Shown: positions 45,456 through 57,539, numbered from the stretch's first letter. The stretch is DNA of 64,000 bases from Chaetoderma sp. LZ-2023a (GCA_034401795.1 CM067370.1:58325295-58389294); one strand, 5' to 3'. Notes: a model not told the origin generated them from the sequence alone. Translations and numbers: made by a program.

Positions 45456-46960
45456 ACTCTAGCGCATAGCTAAAAACATTTGGTTGTCAAGGTGGTTGCT
45501 ATATGCTTATCTCGGCTTTGGCTGGGCCGATTACAAAAATTTAAAAAGCATTTTGTTTTTCTAGTAAAGGAAAATCTGTATTATGATTGTCAAGTTAATC
45601 AGAGCGATCGGGTATCTAGTCCTCATAACATCTTTAAACTAACTGGATATCATTGTTGGCAGCGAATGCATCAGAGAGGGTTAATTAGACAAAGAAAACA
45701 GATACCAATATCAGTTGTTAAAACATATTTAATATACGTATAGCATTTCAATTAAAAATATCATCAATTGCACAGTTGGATAAAACGGAATAAAATGGAT
45801 GAGATGGACGGACAGTAATGGTATATCACAGATAATTTGAGTCAAGATTGAACGAATTCACGATGCATGCTATTTCAGCGAAAGTTGAAGCATCAGACCT
45901 ACTATAATTCGTTTTATAAATCAGTTGTTACCATAGAATAATTTGGCACAATGATTTCATGCTTAGCAATTAAGTTATTAGACGTTTGGTCATAATCAGT
46001 TAATGTCTGGAGTAAAATGTTATCCCAACCATTAACTGCTTGAAACCGAAACGTATAAACAACACTAAACATAAATTTTTTGACTTTCTTGACTCGATAA
46101 GCGATGGGATATATTTCAGTTTAAATAATGAATCGATTCCGTTAATTCGCGTTGAGTCGAATTATATAAAATCATGTAACTCAAATCTTTACTGATTTTA
46201 CCCGCTGGAAATAACTTCTATCATGGGTCTGAGAAATGTCCATTTTCGTAGGAATAGAAGATTATTATGAAAATTTACAACTGGAATGATTCATTCATCA
46301 CCGACTTTCATTATAAGGGGTAGTCAGTATACCATTAAGTAATTACTAACCAATACTAATTAAATAATTAAGATGTATAGTATATTATGTTTTGTGTTTG
46401 TTGGTGTAATGTCATATCTGCATATCTTTCGTAGAGACGTAAAGACTGTAGTCTGTCATAGTTGAGTTGCTCGTCCCTGGAGAGGTCGTCGAAGAAGATC
46501 CGAGATAGGTTGTGCGAATCCGGAATAATAATCGATATATATGTGTGATATAAACACAGGCACAGGAATATAAGGAGCGTGACGTCACTGGCGAAACATA
46601 TATGAGCAATGCCCAATGTGGGCGTTACAGCACAATGACGTTAAACGAAATGGAGATCCAGAGGTGATTCGTTGAAGACTATCCTCGGATGACTGCTGTT
46701 AAGAATCGAGTCCCGAAATGTAATTCGAAGAAGATAACTATATTACATCAGTACTCTGATAACTGATGTGTAGATGTAAAGAACGGGTTCGACATATCTC
46801 TATGGTGATTGAGAATGTTCGATGATGGATCTTTATGTTTGCAGCTTTCATGGGTGGAAAGCGATCCCGGAATAAACTGAAGATTATCGTAGAAGCGTTC
46901 GATGATGGGTCATAAGATTAGAAGACCCATGAGCAGATGAATGACTACTGAAGAAGGTTC
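45456..46960. other. Unassigned
   Basis: AT-rich, no gene supported. GTTCGATGATGG-GT occurs twice (about 46815 and 46898). Confidence 0.5.
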
Positions 46961-46964
46961 AATG

Positions 46965-47075
46965 GCGGGTTCGGGAGGATAAGTGGTTCCCCATGGCTGA
47001 TTCGAACCCGGGGCCGGCAGGCGTGATGGTAGGTGAGCTAAGTGAGTTGTCCCTAGGCCATCGAGAGGTGTTTGA
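46965..47075 (-). repeat. tRNA-derived SINE head
   Basis: On the minus strand: an A-box-like GATGGCCTAGGG near 47063, then CACCTACCATCACG, and a B-box GGGTTCGAATC near 47005. This layout is common in marine invertebrate SINEs. It has no complete cloverleaf. Confidence 0.55.
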
Positions 47076-47079
47076 TAGC

Positions 47080-49540
47080 TGAGTGTTTATTGAAATGTGA
47101 TCGCAGATCAGGCGGAAATGGTCGACCGATCGATTACCTCAGTTCTCTTGTAGATTTCACGCCCCATCCATAGGAATCAATTACGGCACCTAGGACTATC
47201 ACTACTAATTCAACTTAATATAAAACGTTGATATTCAACTACTTGTCATTATAACTTAGATTGTTCCTCTTAAAAGGAAACCCTACCGCTCACATAAAAC
47301 AATAACACGAAAACTTTTTAAAAACTTCACATTTGAAGAACCAGACACATCTCGCTGGTTTCACGCCTGCACAGACACTAAGCTTGCTATTCACTGACAC
47401 CTGCTTTGGCGGCAATTTTCGCGCCGAGAAGCATGTATAATGCCATATGTGGAAGTTGACTGATCAATCATAGTATTGAGTGATCACTCAACCATATCGA
47501 AATCAAACAGAGTAGTCCCAGATCAATTTAACCAATTTTGGATCATATTTTGAAAACATGGCATCTATCGTGTCAGATTAACATTCCTAGGCCCATAAGC
47601 AATTTATAAGCGGCCCTATTCAAATTTTATTTTTTGTTTGTGACGTCATCAACTTGATGAAGTTGATGCGTCTCTCCTTACACCACCCGTCCCCCCACCC
47701 CCCGCCCCCCCCCCCCCCACGGAATCATTGTACGGAAACAGCTAAATTATCACACGTAATAACAGTCAATATTATCAAGGGAGCAAGATGCCTGCAGTCT
47801 GTTGTTCGTATCAAGTAGGATTTAGCTACCGAACGTGAATTCGATAATGAATTGATTCAAGTTACGACAGCACCCTTCTTTCTTGGTCATCCGCGCTCTA
47901 AAGTAACTCTGTCCCATCTTTGGACTCGTCCATTACAGAACGAAATACATCATGTCCGATAAAGTTGACACAGCCCACGCAGCTACCGCCACAACATCCC
48001 CCCCCGCCCCCCTACTGCCATAAAAACATCACATTTCACAACAGCGCAAGAATCATCCGTGGATAAGCAGCCATGCGTATCAATCAAATTCACCAACATG
48101 ACAGAGACACAGACACTCCGGATGACTGTATTCACAATCTCCATACGACGGTATTGTAATTGTAAAACTGAGGCACAAATTTTCCGAGCTATATTGTGAT
48201 AACTAAGTTTGGTCTAGGTAGGGATGAGACTAGTCCTACCCACAGAAGAGCATACTTGGCAGCCCACCCACCTGGAAAACACAGTCCAGTTTCGCGGAAT
48301 CAATAGACTTGATTTTCGCAAGACATGGAGCTGTTTAAACCAAACAATAAATTACAGTCAGCTATACTGTCCTAATTTTTATTAAGAACACGACTGTTCT
48401 ACCGAGTATATACATCATTAGCGCGTGTATTGGTGAAGCAGCATCAAAACTTTGACAGTGTAGCATAATGGAGAATTTCAAATGTTCTCTTACCTACATA
48501 TTCCAGTCACTAATCAACACAGGCTGGAATAACTCTATTACAGACAAGAGGCGGCTCATGTATAAGATCACGCGCATATACAGGGACGCTGTTTTGTGGA
48601 ACAGAATTTGAAAACATATATTTCCATTTTTCACATCAACTACGTATAATCAGCAGCATTAAATCTTCGCCATCACATACAGATGCCTAAGCTTCTGATC
48701 AACCACGTGCTTCCCAAAACAAGAACAACGTGATCAGCTCTTCTAATTTCCAGTAAATTGGATCAAAGGCTATAAACAAAAGAACCGCCCAACACGTATC
48801 TACCACAGCATGATGGAAGAGGCGAGAGAGGGTGGGTCACGGCTATTGCCACTGATGTCATCACGGTCCCCCACACCCCATCGGGTGTTCCAGCTTGAAA
48901 TCTGAACAAGCGAGTTTATAAGCATCCAATCTGAAAAACTGCTTCACGCTAATTAAAAGGTGAGCTTCCACGGGAATAAGTAGTTCCGGATTTTAATGTT
49001 GATCGGAGACTCAATTTTCCGCCGAGTGGGGATGAAAGCGACTATCCTTCCTTTTATATTTATATTTACTTCCTTTCTATGGAGGGAATATTTGGTCCGA
49101 CTCCAGGAGAATTAAAATTAAAACTCTCCATATAGGGCCTGACCGACACACCTTAAAACCATCGGGTGTGGTCATCCGCCCTCCGGTAATGTCACCAAAA
49201 AGTATAGAAGGAGGAAAGCGCGAACTAAAATTTCATCTTCCCGTCAAACTCGACACAAGGGAAGATCGAGCATTAGGCTACTTTCGTCTCGCAGACCAAA
49301 TTCTGTTTTCCTTATTATTTTATTACTATTATATTTTGGCCAGGAAAAGTATGAAGAGGTAGGAAATTTAAATTAGGTTAGGCGGTTCTGCACATTACCA
49401 TCATGCGGAAATGAGATGTCACTTGCGGAAGATGTCCGGACAGCTCGGAGGAGTCAGCACATGTTCATCTCGGGAATAAGTATCCATGTACCGCGTTACA
49501 GCCTAACGGACAGCCTTGTAAATGTGCATTCTTCAGAAAC
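47080..49540. other. Unassigned
   Basis: No gene supported. Poly(C)-rich tract at about 47690-47720. A small palindrome ATCAACTTGATGAAGTTGAT lies at about 47649. Confidence 0.5.
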
Positions 49541-49546
49541 TCTGAC

Positions 49547-50190
49547 TTGACGCTTCAGGTAAATCGCGACCATCTTTTACAACGTGCCTTTTGTGCAGAC
49601 TGCAAGTACCTGTATTCAGCTACTCGGTATGGTGTGACACATGCTTTAAGTTTCAAACATCGTGTGTTAGTAGTAACGTTAGCACCTGGTGAACAAAATG
49701 AGGACATAGATATTCTCGCTCCACGTTTTGAAAGCCGATTACCAGTTACTGTGCTTCCAATGGGAAAGATGGCGAAAACAAAATGTACTAAATGGCGACA
49801 AACTGACTTTCCGCATTACATAAGACCAACAGCATCCGCAACACAGCCATCTACCAGCAGCATTCCAGCATCTCTCACTACGACATCAGCAGCACCAGCA
49901 CGAACAGCACTGGCAGTATCCGCAGCATTGATATCGACACCAACTGTGATTTCCGCACTGGCAGCACCAGCAATGACACCACCAACCACACGCAGCATCA
50001 TCAACGCATCCACATCCGTAGTTGACCAGACCATTTCAGTCATAATTTCTACACCTGTGACAATATCCGAACCTGGTTTACAGGACATTTCCGATCGTTC
50101 TATATCTCTGTGCAGTTTAATTATAGATGAGGCGATCTGCCTCATGGAAGCAGTCACCATCACCACCGCACCGCAGACACCAAGAGGGCT
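49547..50190 (+). pseudogene. Ser/Thr/Ala-rich ORF of unknown element, interrupted
   Basis: About 215 codons up to the third insertion element. The N-terminal 95 residues look globular (CADCKYLYSATRYG, then VLVVTLAPGEQNEDIDILAP). After FPHYIRP comes a long low-complexity Ser/Thr/Ala/Pro stretch. It may be a third ORF of the Gypsy element if 52803-53646 is its 3' LTR. The first CTG-to-ATG start is uncertain. No domain recognised. Confidence 0.4.
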
Positions 50191-51183
50191 AGGCTCCTCG
50201 AAGGGTGTCTGCAACAGGCAGCAGTGGGCTCACGAGGGTCTGGAGACACGTAAACCAACAAGGTGCGTATAGTGCAGAGGAGATATTGAAGGCCTCCGTG
50301 TCTAACGAAGGATGAATCAACATCCTACTGTGGTACCATCTAGTCGGTGCATTGTTCGGGATGCTGAACTTGGTAATGGTAAGTGGACATGCGCGTACAT
50401 GGATGGTAGTCCACACCCATGGCATCTCTAGCAGACTAGAAGTTTGCTGTGTTTGCTAGAGATAGCCTGCAGGCAAGGCCCGTGAAAACGGTCAAAGTTT
50501 GTATACTGTTGGCAGATAGATACAGATCAGCCCGTCGGTTGTCCCTGAGTGTGAGCTCAGATGGTGATTGCTATCGACTGGGTCGCTGGCCGGTCGTCTT
50601 GATCATGTCAGTTCATCAACCCGTTGCTGGTTATGAGTGGTCAAGATGGCTCAATGTACAGTCAGGCCATGGCAAGCGTTCGTATTGCGAGTCATGTCTC
50701 CTGTGATCAGAGGTCATGAAAAGTGATTCTTTGGGAAGCAGGAGGGTATGTGCGTGAGACACTGTAATCTGTCACTTGCTGGACAGGTGGAGCGGTCTGC
50801 GATCCCAAGTACCCGCAGGATGAATGACCTGGCTAGTATGATCTATGCTTGGCCTCTTGCTAAAATGACGTCCAAGAATGATCTACGTGGAGCCCTTAGC
50901 TAAAATGATGTCTAGCGGGTATCACCTCCGTGGTAGGGTCCAGTTGGGCTATGGCCCTCGCTAAGTCAACCTATTAATTGGCATACAGTACTGTGTCCAC
51001 TTGGGTTGGGAGTCGGCAGGGTGCGCCTTGTCCCAGATCATATTCTCCCAACTTGGACAGGTCTTTATCTCAGGCATGTACGGAGAGGTACCCAGCCTAG
51101 GCTGCATCCTGTGTGGAGAACTGAGCATCCGTCTGGCATGGCGGGGACAGGGAAACACACCGGGAGGGCCAAAGGGTATAAGT
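50191..51183 (+). repeat. Unnamed insertion element, copy 3
   Basis: Starts AGGCTCCTCGAAGGGTG after AAGAGGGCT and ends near GCCAAAGGGTATAAGTG, like copy 1. It shares the internal blocks CTGCAGGCAAGGCC, CAGATCAG-CCGTCGGTTG, CTATCGACTGGGTCGC, TGATCATGTCAGTTCATC, TTCTTTGGGAAGC and GGTACCCAGCCTAGGCTGCA in order. It is longest through extra sequence at about 50920-51080. Confidence 0.75.
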
Positions 51184-51686
51184 GCAGCACACTGGCACCC
51201 ACGCGCATCACCAGTATTCCAGTAGATCCTGCTATATGAAAAATAACTACGCCAGATCATCCATATTCAGGGAAAGGAAGAATAGCTCACCAGCCTTCGG
51301 AAATCCATGCAATTCCTAGGATGACCACCAGCAAGTTATTGAAGGCTGCAAAAATAGGGAGGCTACCCGCAATCACCGCAGCAGCAACCACACCGCACAT
51401 CATCACAGCATTCAGCCAACCTGCAGCCCGCACCATCACCACAACCTCCATGACAACAGTGATGACCGCAGTATCCACACCGCCTCCAGTCTGTATGACA
51501 CCTGTCATCATCACCACCACCACTAGCGCATCTATGGACACATCAGCACCTTCCTCCAGTTTCAGTACTACCGACCTGGGCATTATAGATAGTGATATTT
51601 CGGCATCAGAGGTCCACCCACCATGTCCGACCACTACGAGTCGTGGAACCCAGACTCATTGGGGAAATTTCTCTGTGGACATTTAA
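51184..51686 (+). pseudogene. Continuation of the Ser/Thr/Ala-rich ORF
   Basis: After the insert, an open frame to 51686 is again Thr/Ala/Ser-rich (PAITAAATTPHIITAFSQPA) and ends TSRGTQTHWGNFSVDI. Composition and position suggest the second half of the interrupted ORF at 49547. Confidence 0.4.
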
Positions 51687-51689
51687 GGA

Positions 51690-52800
51690 CACTATGCCAT
51701 GGTTGCAGCAGGATTTATAAGTAGGTGTGCGGGAAAATGGAACTTATTATTTTATTATTTTTGAAATAATGTTTTTATAATTGACACCCAGTCCCTAGGC
51801 TGACTACGGTCATCCTACACAGCTGCGCAATATTCTTGTGTCGCTGTATCTCACACAAATAATCGCTGCGGATAACTTCTGTTGTAAACACGCTATGTAT
51901 GATGTAGGTACACAACACACCATAGCGAATATGTCTTATTCCCGCCATGTCATTCCAGCTATGCAGGGGCTGCCCGATGAACTAGCTTTCTTTACTTTAT
52001 TAAAATATTATTTTCCTTATTATATTTCTTCCTGCGTTAGTATGTCAGGACGGATTGTGGATAGCAAAAGCTATCCGTGCGGACCTGCCAAGACGGGCCG
52101 CACTGTATGCATTCCTTCATTTATCCAGGACGCATACGTAATTTACATATTCAAACTGTGATATTACTGTTTTAACATATCTTTATATATACTTTTCTTT
52201 TATTTTCTTATATATAAATGATTGAGGTACATTGGAACTTGCGCGTTCTCTGCGGAAAGATAAATATCTGCACCCAAGGGAACACCTATGCGAGCTATTG
52301 TTTAATATTGATAATAAACAAAATAAAACAGCACGCACCATGTAATAAACAAACAAAAAAAGAAAAAACTAAAAGTATGCCTCCCTCCCAAACTCTTTCG
52401 CACCTCTATGTTCTCTTCTCTAATAGATATGCGTCTCTCGCGTCAATACTCCTCTCGGCTACGTGCCTACTCGGGAAGTTTATAATTCCTGTCTAGCGTG
52501 CTCCCGTGTATTCGATCTGTGAAGCGTTGATCTTTTGTCATGGGTGTCAAACTAGGAGGGGGTGGTGTAGCACGGATCAACCGGATGGGTATGGACCGTC
52601 CCATCTAAGCTGGGTATGGAATGGCAGTTCCAGATTCGCTCCAAGCTCGCCCCCCTGAGTAGGATAATATGCGTGTATAAGCCCTATGAGAGAGGGTTTC
52701 ATTAAAAATTGTTACGTCTGTAAGAACGCATAGCGCGCATCAGAGCTTCCCTGCCAACATGTGTCAGGATTGGGAGAGAGTGTGTGCTTATAGTCTACCG
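51690..52800. other. Unassigned
   Basis: No gene supported. If the LTR at 52803 is a 3' LTR, a purine-rich polypurine tract should precede it; only GGGAGAGAGTG near 52773 is present, 20 bp too far upstream. Confidence 0.45.
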
Positions 52801-52802
52801 AA

Positions 52803-53646
52803 TGAAACGAGGATTTTAGAACTGTTTATTTTATTAAAATCGGACCAGAAATGGCCGAGGTATCATTAAAACTCCAGTTAAATTATTTTCAAAATATTGT
52901 TTTTGACGTTGTAATCGCGTATATGCATTAACTGAATGGGGAATGTGCTGTCCACGTGATAGCCACGTCAGCACTTCTGGCTGTACACTGATTGGCTACT
53001 GCTCGCCCACTGATTGGCTGGAGCTCCTGCCTCTGACGTCACGAGTAGTATAAAAGCGACAAAAAATTGAAGATCAAGAGCATCATCAGCGTGAAAGCCG
53101 ACCTGTCAGGAAGACTGCTGGACCAGCGCAGTGCTAGACGTGGGACAACTGCAAACCGATGGTGATTCCATCATCACTGCGGTGCCTCTCGGAATTGAGT
53201 TCTCCTGCACCAGTGGGCAGTCTTCGACTTTCCGCAGTACACAAATTTTGGATGCCCACGGACAGCCATCCGGGAGCAAAAATACATTAAGGTAAGAACT
53301 CCCGCCTCCGGACTTTCCTAAGGGAGCTTTCCTGTGGATGGGCCTTGCGGGCCCGATGTGATTCTACAGAATGTAGAGCGGATGGTTATTCTTGGTGGAT
53401 GACCGGTGACACCAACAGTTGGGACGAGACGTGTGGCTCAATCTCGGCGGCAATGGTCGCACAGCCTCACTGGAATGTGAACATTCCACTGGCTCTAGAG
53501 GCCAGTCTTTGTACTGTGCGGAGAGACATGCTATGGGATCCGCAACCCAGAGAGCCGCAGTTAACCAGCCCTCCCACGCATCATGTATATGTGGTGCAAC
53601 GGAGTGGAGTGACATGGCGGACCAGCGCGTAACCCCGTGAGCTACA
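52803..53646 (+). repeat. LTR, short form (solo or 3' LTR)
   Basis: 844 bp, TGAAACGAGG to GAGCTACA. It aligns with both ends of the 30688-33825 LTR but lacks its 2.3-kb middle. It contains two GATTGG boxes and TATAAAAG (53049). No matching target duplication was found for either a solo LTR or a full 23-kb element. Confidence 0.75.
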
Positions 53647-53840
53647 ATATGACAAGAATATGTTCTATGGCTATTTTTTCGATCATATCTATCAGAGCCA
53701 ATATTGTGGAGTGATTTTGTCTAAAGCCATATTGCACTTTGTAGAGAATAGAATATTTATCTAAGAAATATATCAGTCTATTGTAGAAGTCTTTAAATAG
53801 CGAAAATAGTGGAAGTACTGAGACGGACTAGAAATCTTTG
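53647..53840 (-). pseudogene. LINE RT N-terminal fragment
   Basis: From 53840 down one frame reads SVLPLFSLFKDFYNRLIYFL then YGFRQNHSTILALIDMIEKI, the RT fingers of a CR1/Jockey-group LINE. It is truncated at the LTR end. Confidence 0.75.
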
Positions 53841-54130
53841 TCATCCGCATACATGTATGCTTCCATCAGTGGCTCAGGAAGGTAATTTATGTAGAGAACA
53901 AATAGAACTGGTCCCAGCACACTACCCTACGGGATGCCACTCAGGACGTTGGCCCATTCTGACGCTGTGTTATGCACAGTGACTCTGCATTCTATTTGAC
54001 ACGAAGACTTTGATCCACTTGTGAACTTTCCCTGTTATACAAAAATCTGGTAATCTTCACCAGCAGTCACATGTGTGGTACAGTGTCGAAAGTCTTCATG
54101 AAATCTGTTGCCCCCTTCTCTAACTGCTGT
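53841..54130 (-). pseudogene. Second LINE RT fragment (palm)
   Basis: From about 54130: DFMKTFDTVPH, a frame change, then SEWANVLSGIP, a TAG in the GxPQGS site, GSVLGPVLFVLYINYLPEP and YADDKDF with the catalytic ADD. Because it precedes the fingers fragment on the minus strand, the two come from different copies. Confidence 0.8.
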
Positions 54131-54189
54131 GACCATGAGCCCAGCACCCTCAGCAACGGCAATGTTATATTTACCAAATATCAAAACAA

Positions 54190-54675
54190 TTGCAATTAAA
54201 CTGTATGAGTTGCGTTGACAAGAAATGATGAGATTGATGGACAGACAGACTGACATACATACATTTTATACAGATGCATGGATGTACAAGCATACGGATA
54301 GCACATGTACATCTACAAGTGCTAATGAGAACCATTACCAAATTAAAAAAAAGCACAGCTAAATTGTAGGAGTTGTGTTGGCAGGACATGATTGGTACTG
54401 CAGTTTATGTATCGGCTTAAATGTATTTAAAGGGGAAAACTATGTAATGAATACTATTTTGGCCGTGAAAAAAGCACATGCACATCTTTAGATGGTAATG
54501 ATGACTAGATTTATCACGTTTCAAAATAATTATAACTAAACTGTAGGACGAGTTGCGTTGACAAGGATGGACTGGTAGACGAACATACATTTTGGATGAA
54601 TGTACGTACAAGTATACATATAGCACATGTACATCTTCATGTCGCAATGATAACACTTACCAAGTTTCCAAAAAA
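54190..54675. repeat. Tandem repeat, unit about 160-180 bp
   Basis: GAGTTGCGTTGACAAG-ATG and ATAGCACATGTACATCT recur at about 54209, 54370 and 54549, diverged. Three units. Confidence 0.75.
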
Positions 54676-54685
54676 ATTTATTCAA

Positions 54686-54800
54686 TTCAATTCGAGTAAA
54701 TTTTATTTGCTTATTTATAGCATTACTTACAAAATACATATAGGTGGACCATCAAAGGCAGAGCCTATGAGGTGACGGGCCCCTTACATATAACATTTAT
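54686..54800 (-). repeat. 3' end of a LINE, minus strand
   Basis: ATTCAATTCAATTCGAG followed by AAATTTTATTTGCTTATTTA mirrors the tail of the LINE at 3880-3929 on the opposite strand. The region after it (GGCAGAGCC) parallels its CCTTCGGCG segment. Low similarity. Confidence 0.4.
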
Positions 54801-54967
54801 ACATGACATAACATTACAAACAATGACTACATAGGATAGACAGGTACACACATTTATCTGTTCTGCTTGATAGTCTTAATCCTGGTGATAGACAGTATAT
54901 ATGCCTGCAAACATAAGTGGTTATAATTCCATGATGTAGGGTAGGGAAATTTGGGGAAGTGTGGGGG

Positions 54968-54994
54968 AGGGGGGGGGGGGGGTTCATCGTGTTA

Positions 54995-55057
<63 letters not shown>

Positions 55058-55107
55058 ACCCATTATTATTATTATTATTATTACTATTATTATTTTATTA
55101 TTATTAC
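54968..55107. repeat. Poly(G) and (ATT)n microsatellite
   Basis: A G tract at about 54968-54982, then ATT repeats in two runs. Confidence 0.95.
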
Positions 55108-55385
55108 AGGCCTCAAAATTTGGCGTAACCAAACCAATAGTTCCCATGTTGGTTACGCAACTCAAGAAGTGGAGAATGAAAATTATGTGAAACTGAGCTC
55201 TATATTTATTTTCAGGTCTGAGGTAGAAAAGTGTTTACATTAACCAGAATCATGCCCTGTACATATTAATCTCCAAGATTAAATTTAAGGTAGTCTACTA
55301 TAATCAGGTCTACTATAATCAGGTCACGCAGCTGACTGGCATGTAAGAGAATTATTGGTTACATCTAAAAAAAATACCCGTAATC

Positions 55386-55387
<2 letters not shown>

Positions 55388-55416
<29 letters not shown>

Positions 55417-55446
55417 TTATGCAGATTTACCAGATCTCATAGCCTG

Positions 55447-55502
<56 letters not shown>
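55388..55502. repeat. (ATT)n microsatellites
   Basis: Two runs of ATT (55388-55414 and 55449-55502) at the 3' end of the Penelope-like element. Confidence 0.95.
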
Positions 55503-55504
<2 letters not shown>

Positions 55505-55565
55505 ATGCTGTTGCGATGACTAGACTAATCCTGCTGTCTATAGTATTTACTTTAATAAAGACTGA

Positions 55566-55790
55566 AACCATCTACTTTGGTCCATAACTTTGCAGTCGCA
55601 TTTGCATTTTGGGCAGGGTTTGCCGATGTTCCTATGGGTAGGTTTGACAGCGTCTGGATTGTTCGGACACGCTCTGATTACGTCGTCTTTGATTGTTTTG
55701 TTTCTTCCAAACCCGAACATTGGTTTTTCTGGAAACGCTAGTCAAATCTTTGGATGCTATCGAGGATATTCCAATTACTAAGAATTTTTT
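55566..55790 (-). pseudogene. Penelope-like linker domain
   Basis: PMFGFGRNKTIKDDVIRACP resembles the basic linker after the RT. It is followed by GKPCPKCKCDCKV (a CxxCxCxC cluster) and a stop after QSLLK. The GIY-YIG nuclease expected next is absent. Confidence 0.6.
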
Positions 55791-56179
55791 GTTACAAATT
55801 CACTGCCTTTTATTGAATTCCGAGATAAAGATAGGTCTAGTACGGTTCTAGTTCCGGCTGGATTGCGTTACTACATCCGGTGCCGTTGTTGGATGGATGA
55901 GGGACACTCTGTTGTGTGAGAACGCCTTTTCTTGAGCTGATTTTAAGTGATTTAGGGTATCCCCTGGATTCGTAGTGGCTCCTGAGATCGGCGTTATGTT
56001 TAAGATAATCCGTATCTGTTGCATATCCTACTTAAACGGATGTATTGTCCGTTGGGCATGCGTTTTTGCAGGAAATCAGATGTGGTGGAGTAGTCCAAAT
56101 ATCCATGTGTGTCCGTTGGTTTTGTGTGTTATAACGAAAAACATATTTTCCTGTTTGCACCGATTGTGACAGCAGTGTC

Positions 56180-56850
56180 CAAAAAGTTTACAATGGTACA
56201 AGAAATTTGCCGTGAATTTTATTGCCTTGTGTGAAGAGTTCATATGGGTGATGAATTCGTTCAGTGCTTGTTCTCTTTGGTCTCAGATCATGAAGATGTC
56301 GTCTATATATCTTAAGAGAGCTGGTTGGTTGGGAGCCTGTTCGAGTAGTTTTGTTTCTAACTCTCATGAAAATGCATGCATCATGCTTTGCTTCCCATGG
56401 CGGCGCCACCTATTTCTAAATAATGTTTTCCAGAGAATTCAAAATTGTTAAATTCTAGGACCAATTTAAGGAGGTTAAAGTAATCCTCTAATAGACAACG
56501 GTCCTGGGATGCCATGGCAGCGTAGGAATTGGCGTACTGCCCGTAGGCCTTCCTGGTTGGGTATGTTAGTGTACAGCGATGTGACGTCCATTGTGACTAA
56601 TAATATGTCGTTAATCTTTATGTCAAAATTCTCTACTAATTTTATGAAATCAGTGGTGCCTTTTACGTAAGACTATTTCTTTAACAAAGATTTTGATATG
56701 CTCATCAACATAGCTACTGATCAGTTCTGTAGGGCATCCATTGGCGCTTATTATCGGTCTCCCTGGTACTAGATTGCCTGTCTTGGCTTTGTGTATTTTG
56801 GCAGTAAATAAAAGCGTGCTGTTTTTGGTTGTTTTGGGGACCAAATTGAA
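56180..56850 (-). pseudogene. Penelope-like reverse transcriptase
   Basis: From 56844: FTAKIHKAKTGNLVPGRPII and NGCPTELISSYVDEHIK (fingers). Lower down, in a different frame, PALLRYIDDIFMI holds the catalytic YxDD, followed by HKAIKFTANF. The spacing fits Penelope-type RT. It is interrupted by stops and frameshifts. Confidence 0.82.
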
Positions 56851-57114
56851 TGCTAATTGTTCAGTGATCTCACCATCCCTTACTAGTTAGTCTATGCGTT
56901 TTTTTGGATGGGGTTGGTGTGGATGGCGGTTCTGTAATCTGAGAGTTCCAGATAGAAATTTGTGTCAGAAAGCTGTATTTTGAATTGCAGTAGCCTGGCC
57001 CTCGTCCGCCTTTTTCACGATAATGTCACCCCGTTTCATAACTTGTTCTATGGCTGTCCTTTCTGGAGTTTTTCAATTACCTGTTAAATTCCTGTGGTCG
57101 ACATGTTTGGCGAA

Positions 57115-57498
57115 CTAATATTTGATTGCTTTAATGAAGCAGTCTAATTGTGTATCTGCTCCCGGTGCGGGTGTAATGTTTGATTTTGGCAAAAACCTTT
57201 TTTTGCGCATGTTTTCCAGTTTGGTGGCTTGCGTATCATGGGAGGAGTTGACGGGTGATGGAGGGGGTGGGTTGCTCTGGGTGATGCCCGTGTCTTGGGC
57301 GAGTGTGCCCAATAGGGTGGGGTGCGGTGGGTAGGGGTTAGCGGTGAAATGGAGAGTGAGGCGCAGCCTTCTGAAAAACGTGCTCACGTCTTTGTATAGG
57401 ATACCCATATCCGGCTCATAAACTGTTGGGCAGAAGCCAAGACCCTTGTCGAGTGCTTCAATAGTATTTTTGTCAAAATTTTTATTAGACAGATTCAC
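57115..57498 (-). pseudogene. Penelope-like element N-terminal region
   Basis: 127-codon frame. NLSNKNFDKNTIEALDKGLG then FCPTVYEPD and FFRRLRLTLHF are the hallmark region ahead of Penelope RTs. A Pro-rich stretch follows (NPYPPHPTLLG). The frame ends at 57115; the RT continues in other registers. Confidence 0.8.
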
Positions 57499-57539
57499 AA
57501 CAAACTTGGATTGATACGGTTTGTCCGTGTCAAGTTGAC

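Larger units (their letters stand above)
55565..57530 (-). mobile_element. Penelope-like element, decayed
   Basis: Order on the minus strand: N-terminal region, RT with YIDDIF, and a linker with a CxC cluster. It ends in TTTATTAAAG and ATT repeats. No GIY-YIG endonuclease follows, so it is a 3'-truncated copy or an endonuclease-lacking form. Many frame breaks. Confidence 0.8.

Noticed and set aside
46965..47075. A genuine tRNA gene
   Set aside because: A- and B-box-like motifs exist, but no acceptor or anticodon stem closes; a SINE fits better.
54959..55243. Poly-Ile/Tyr open frame
   Set aside because: It is read through ATT repeats, with no coding evidence outside them.
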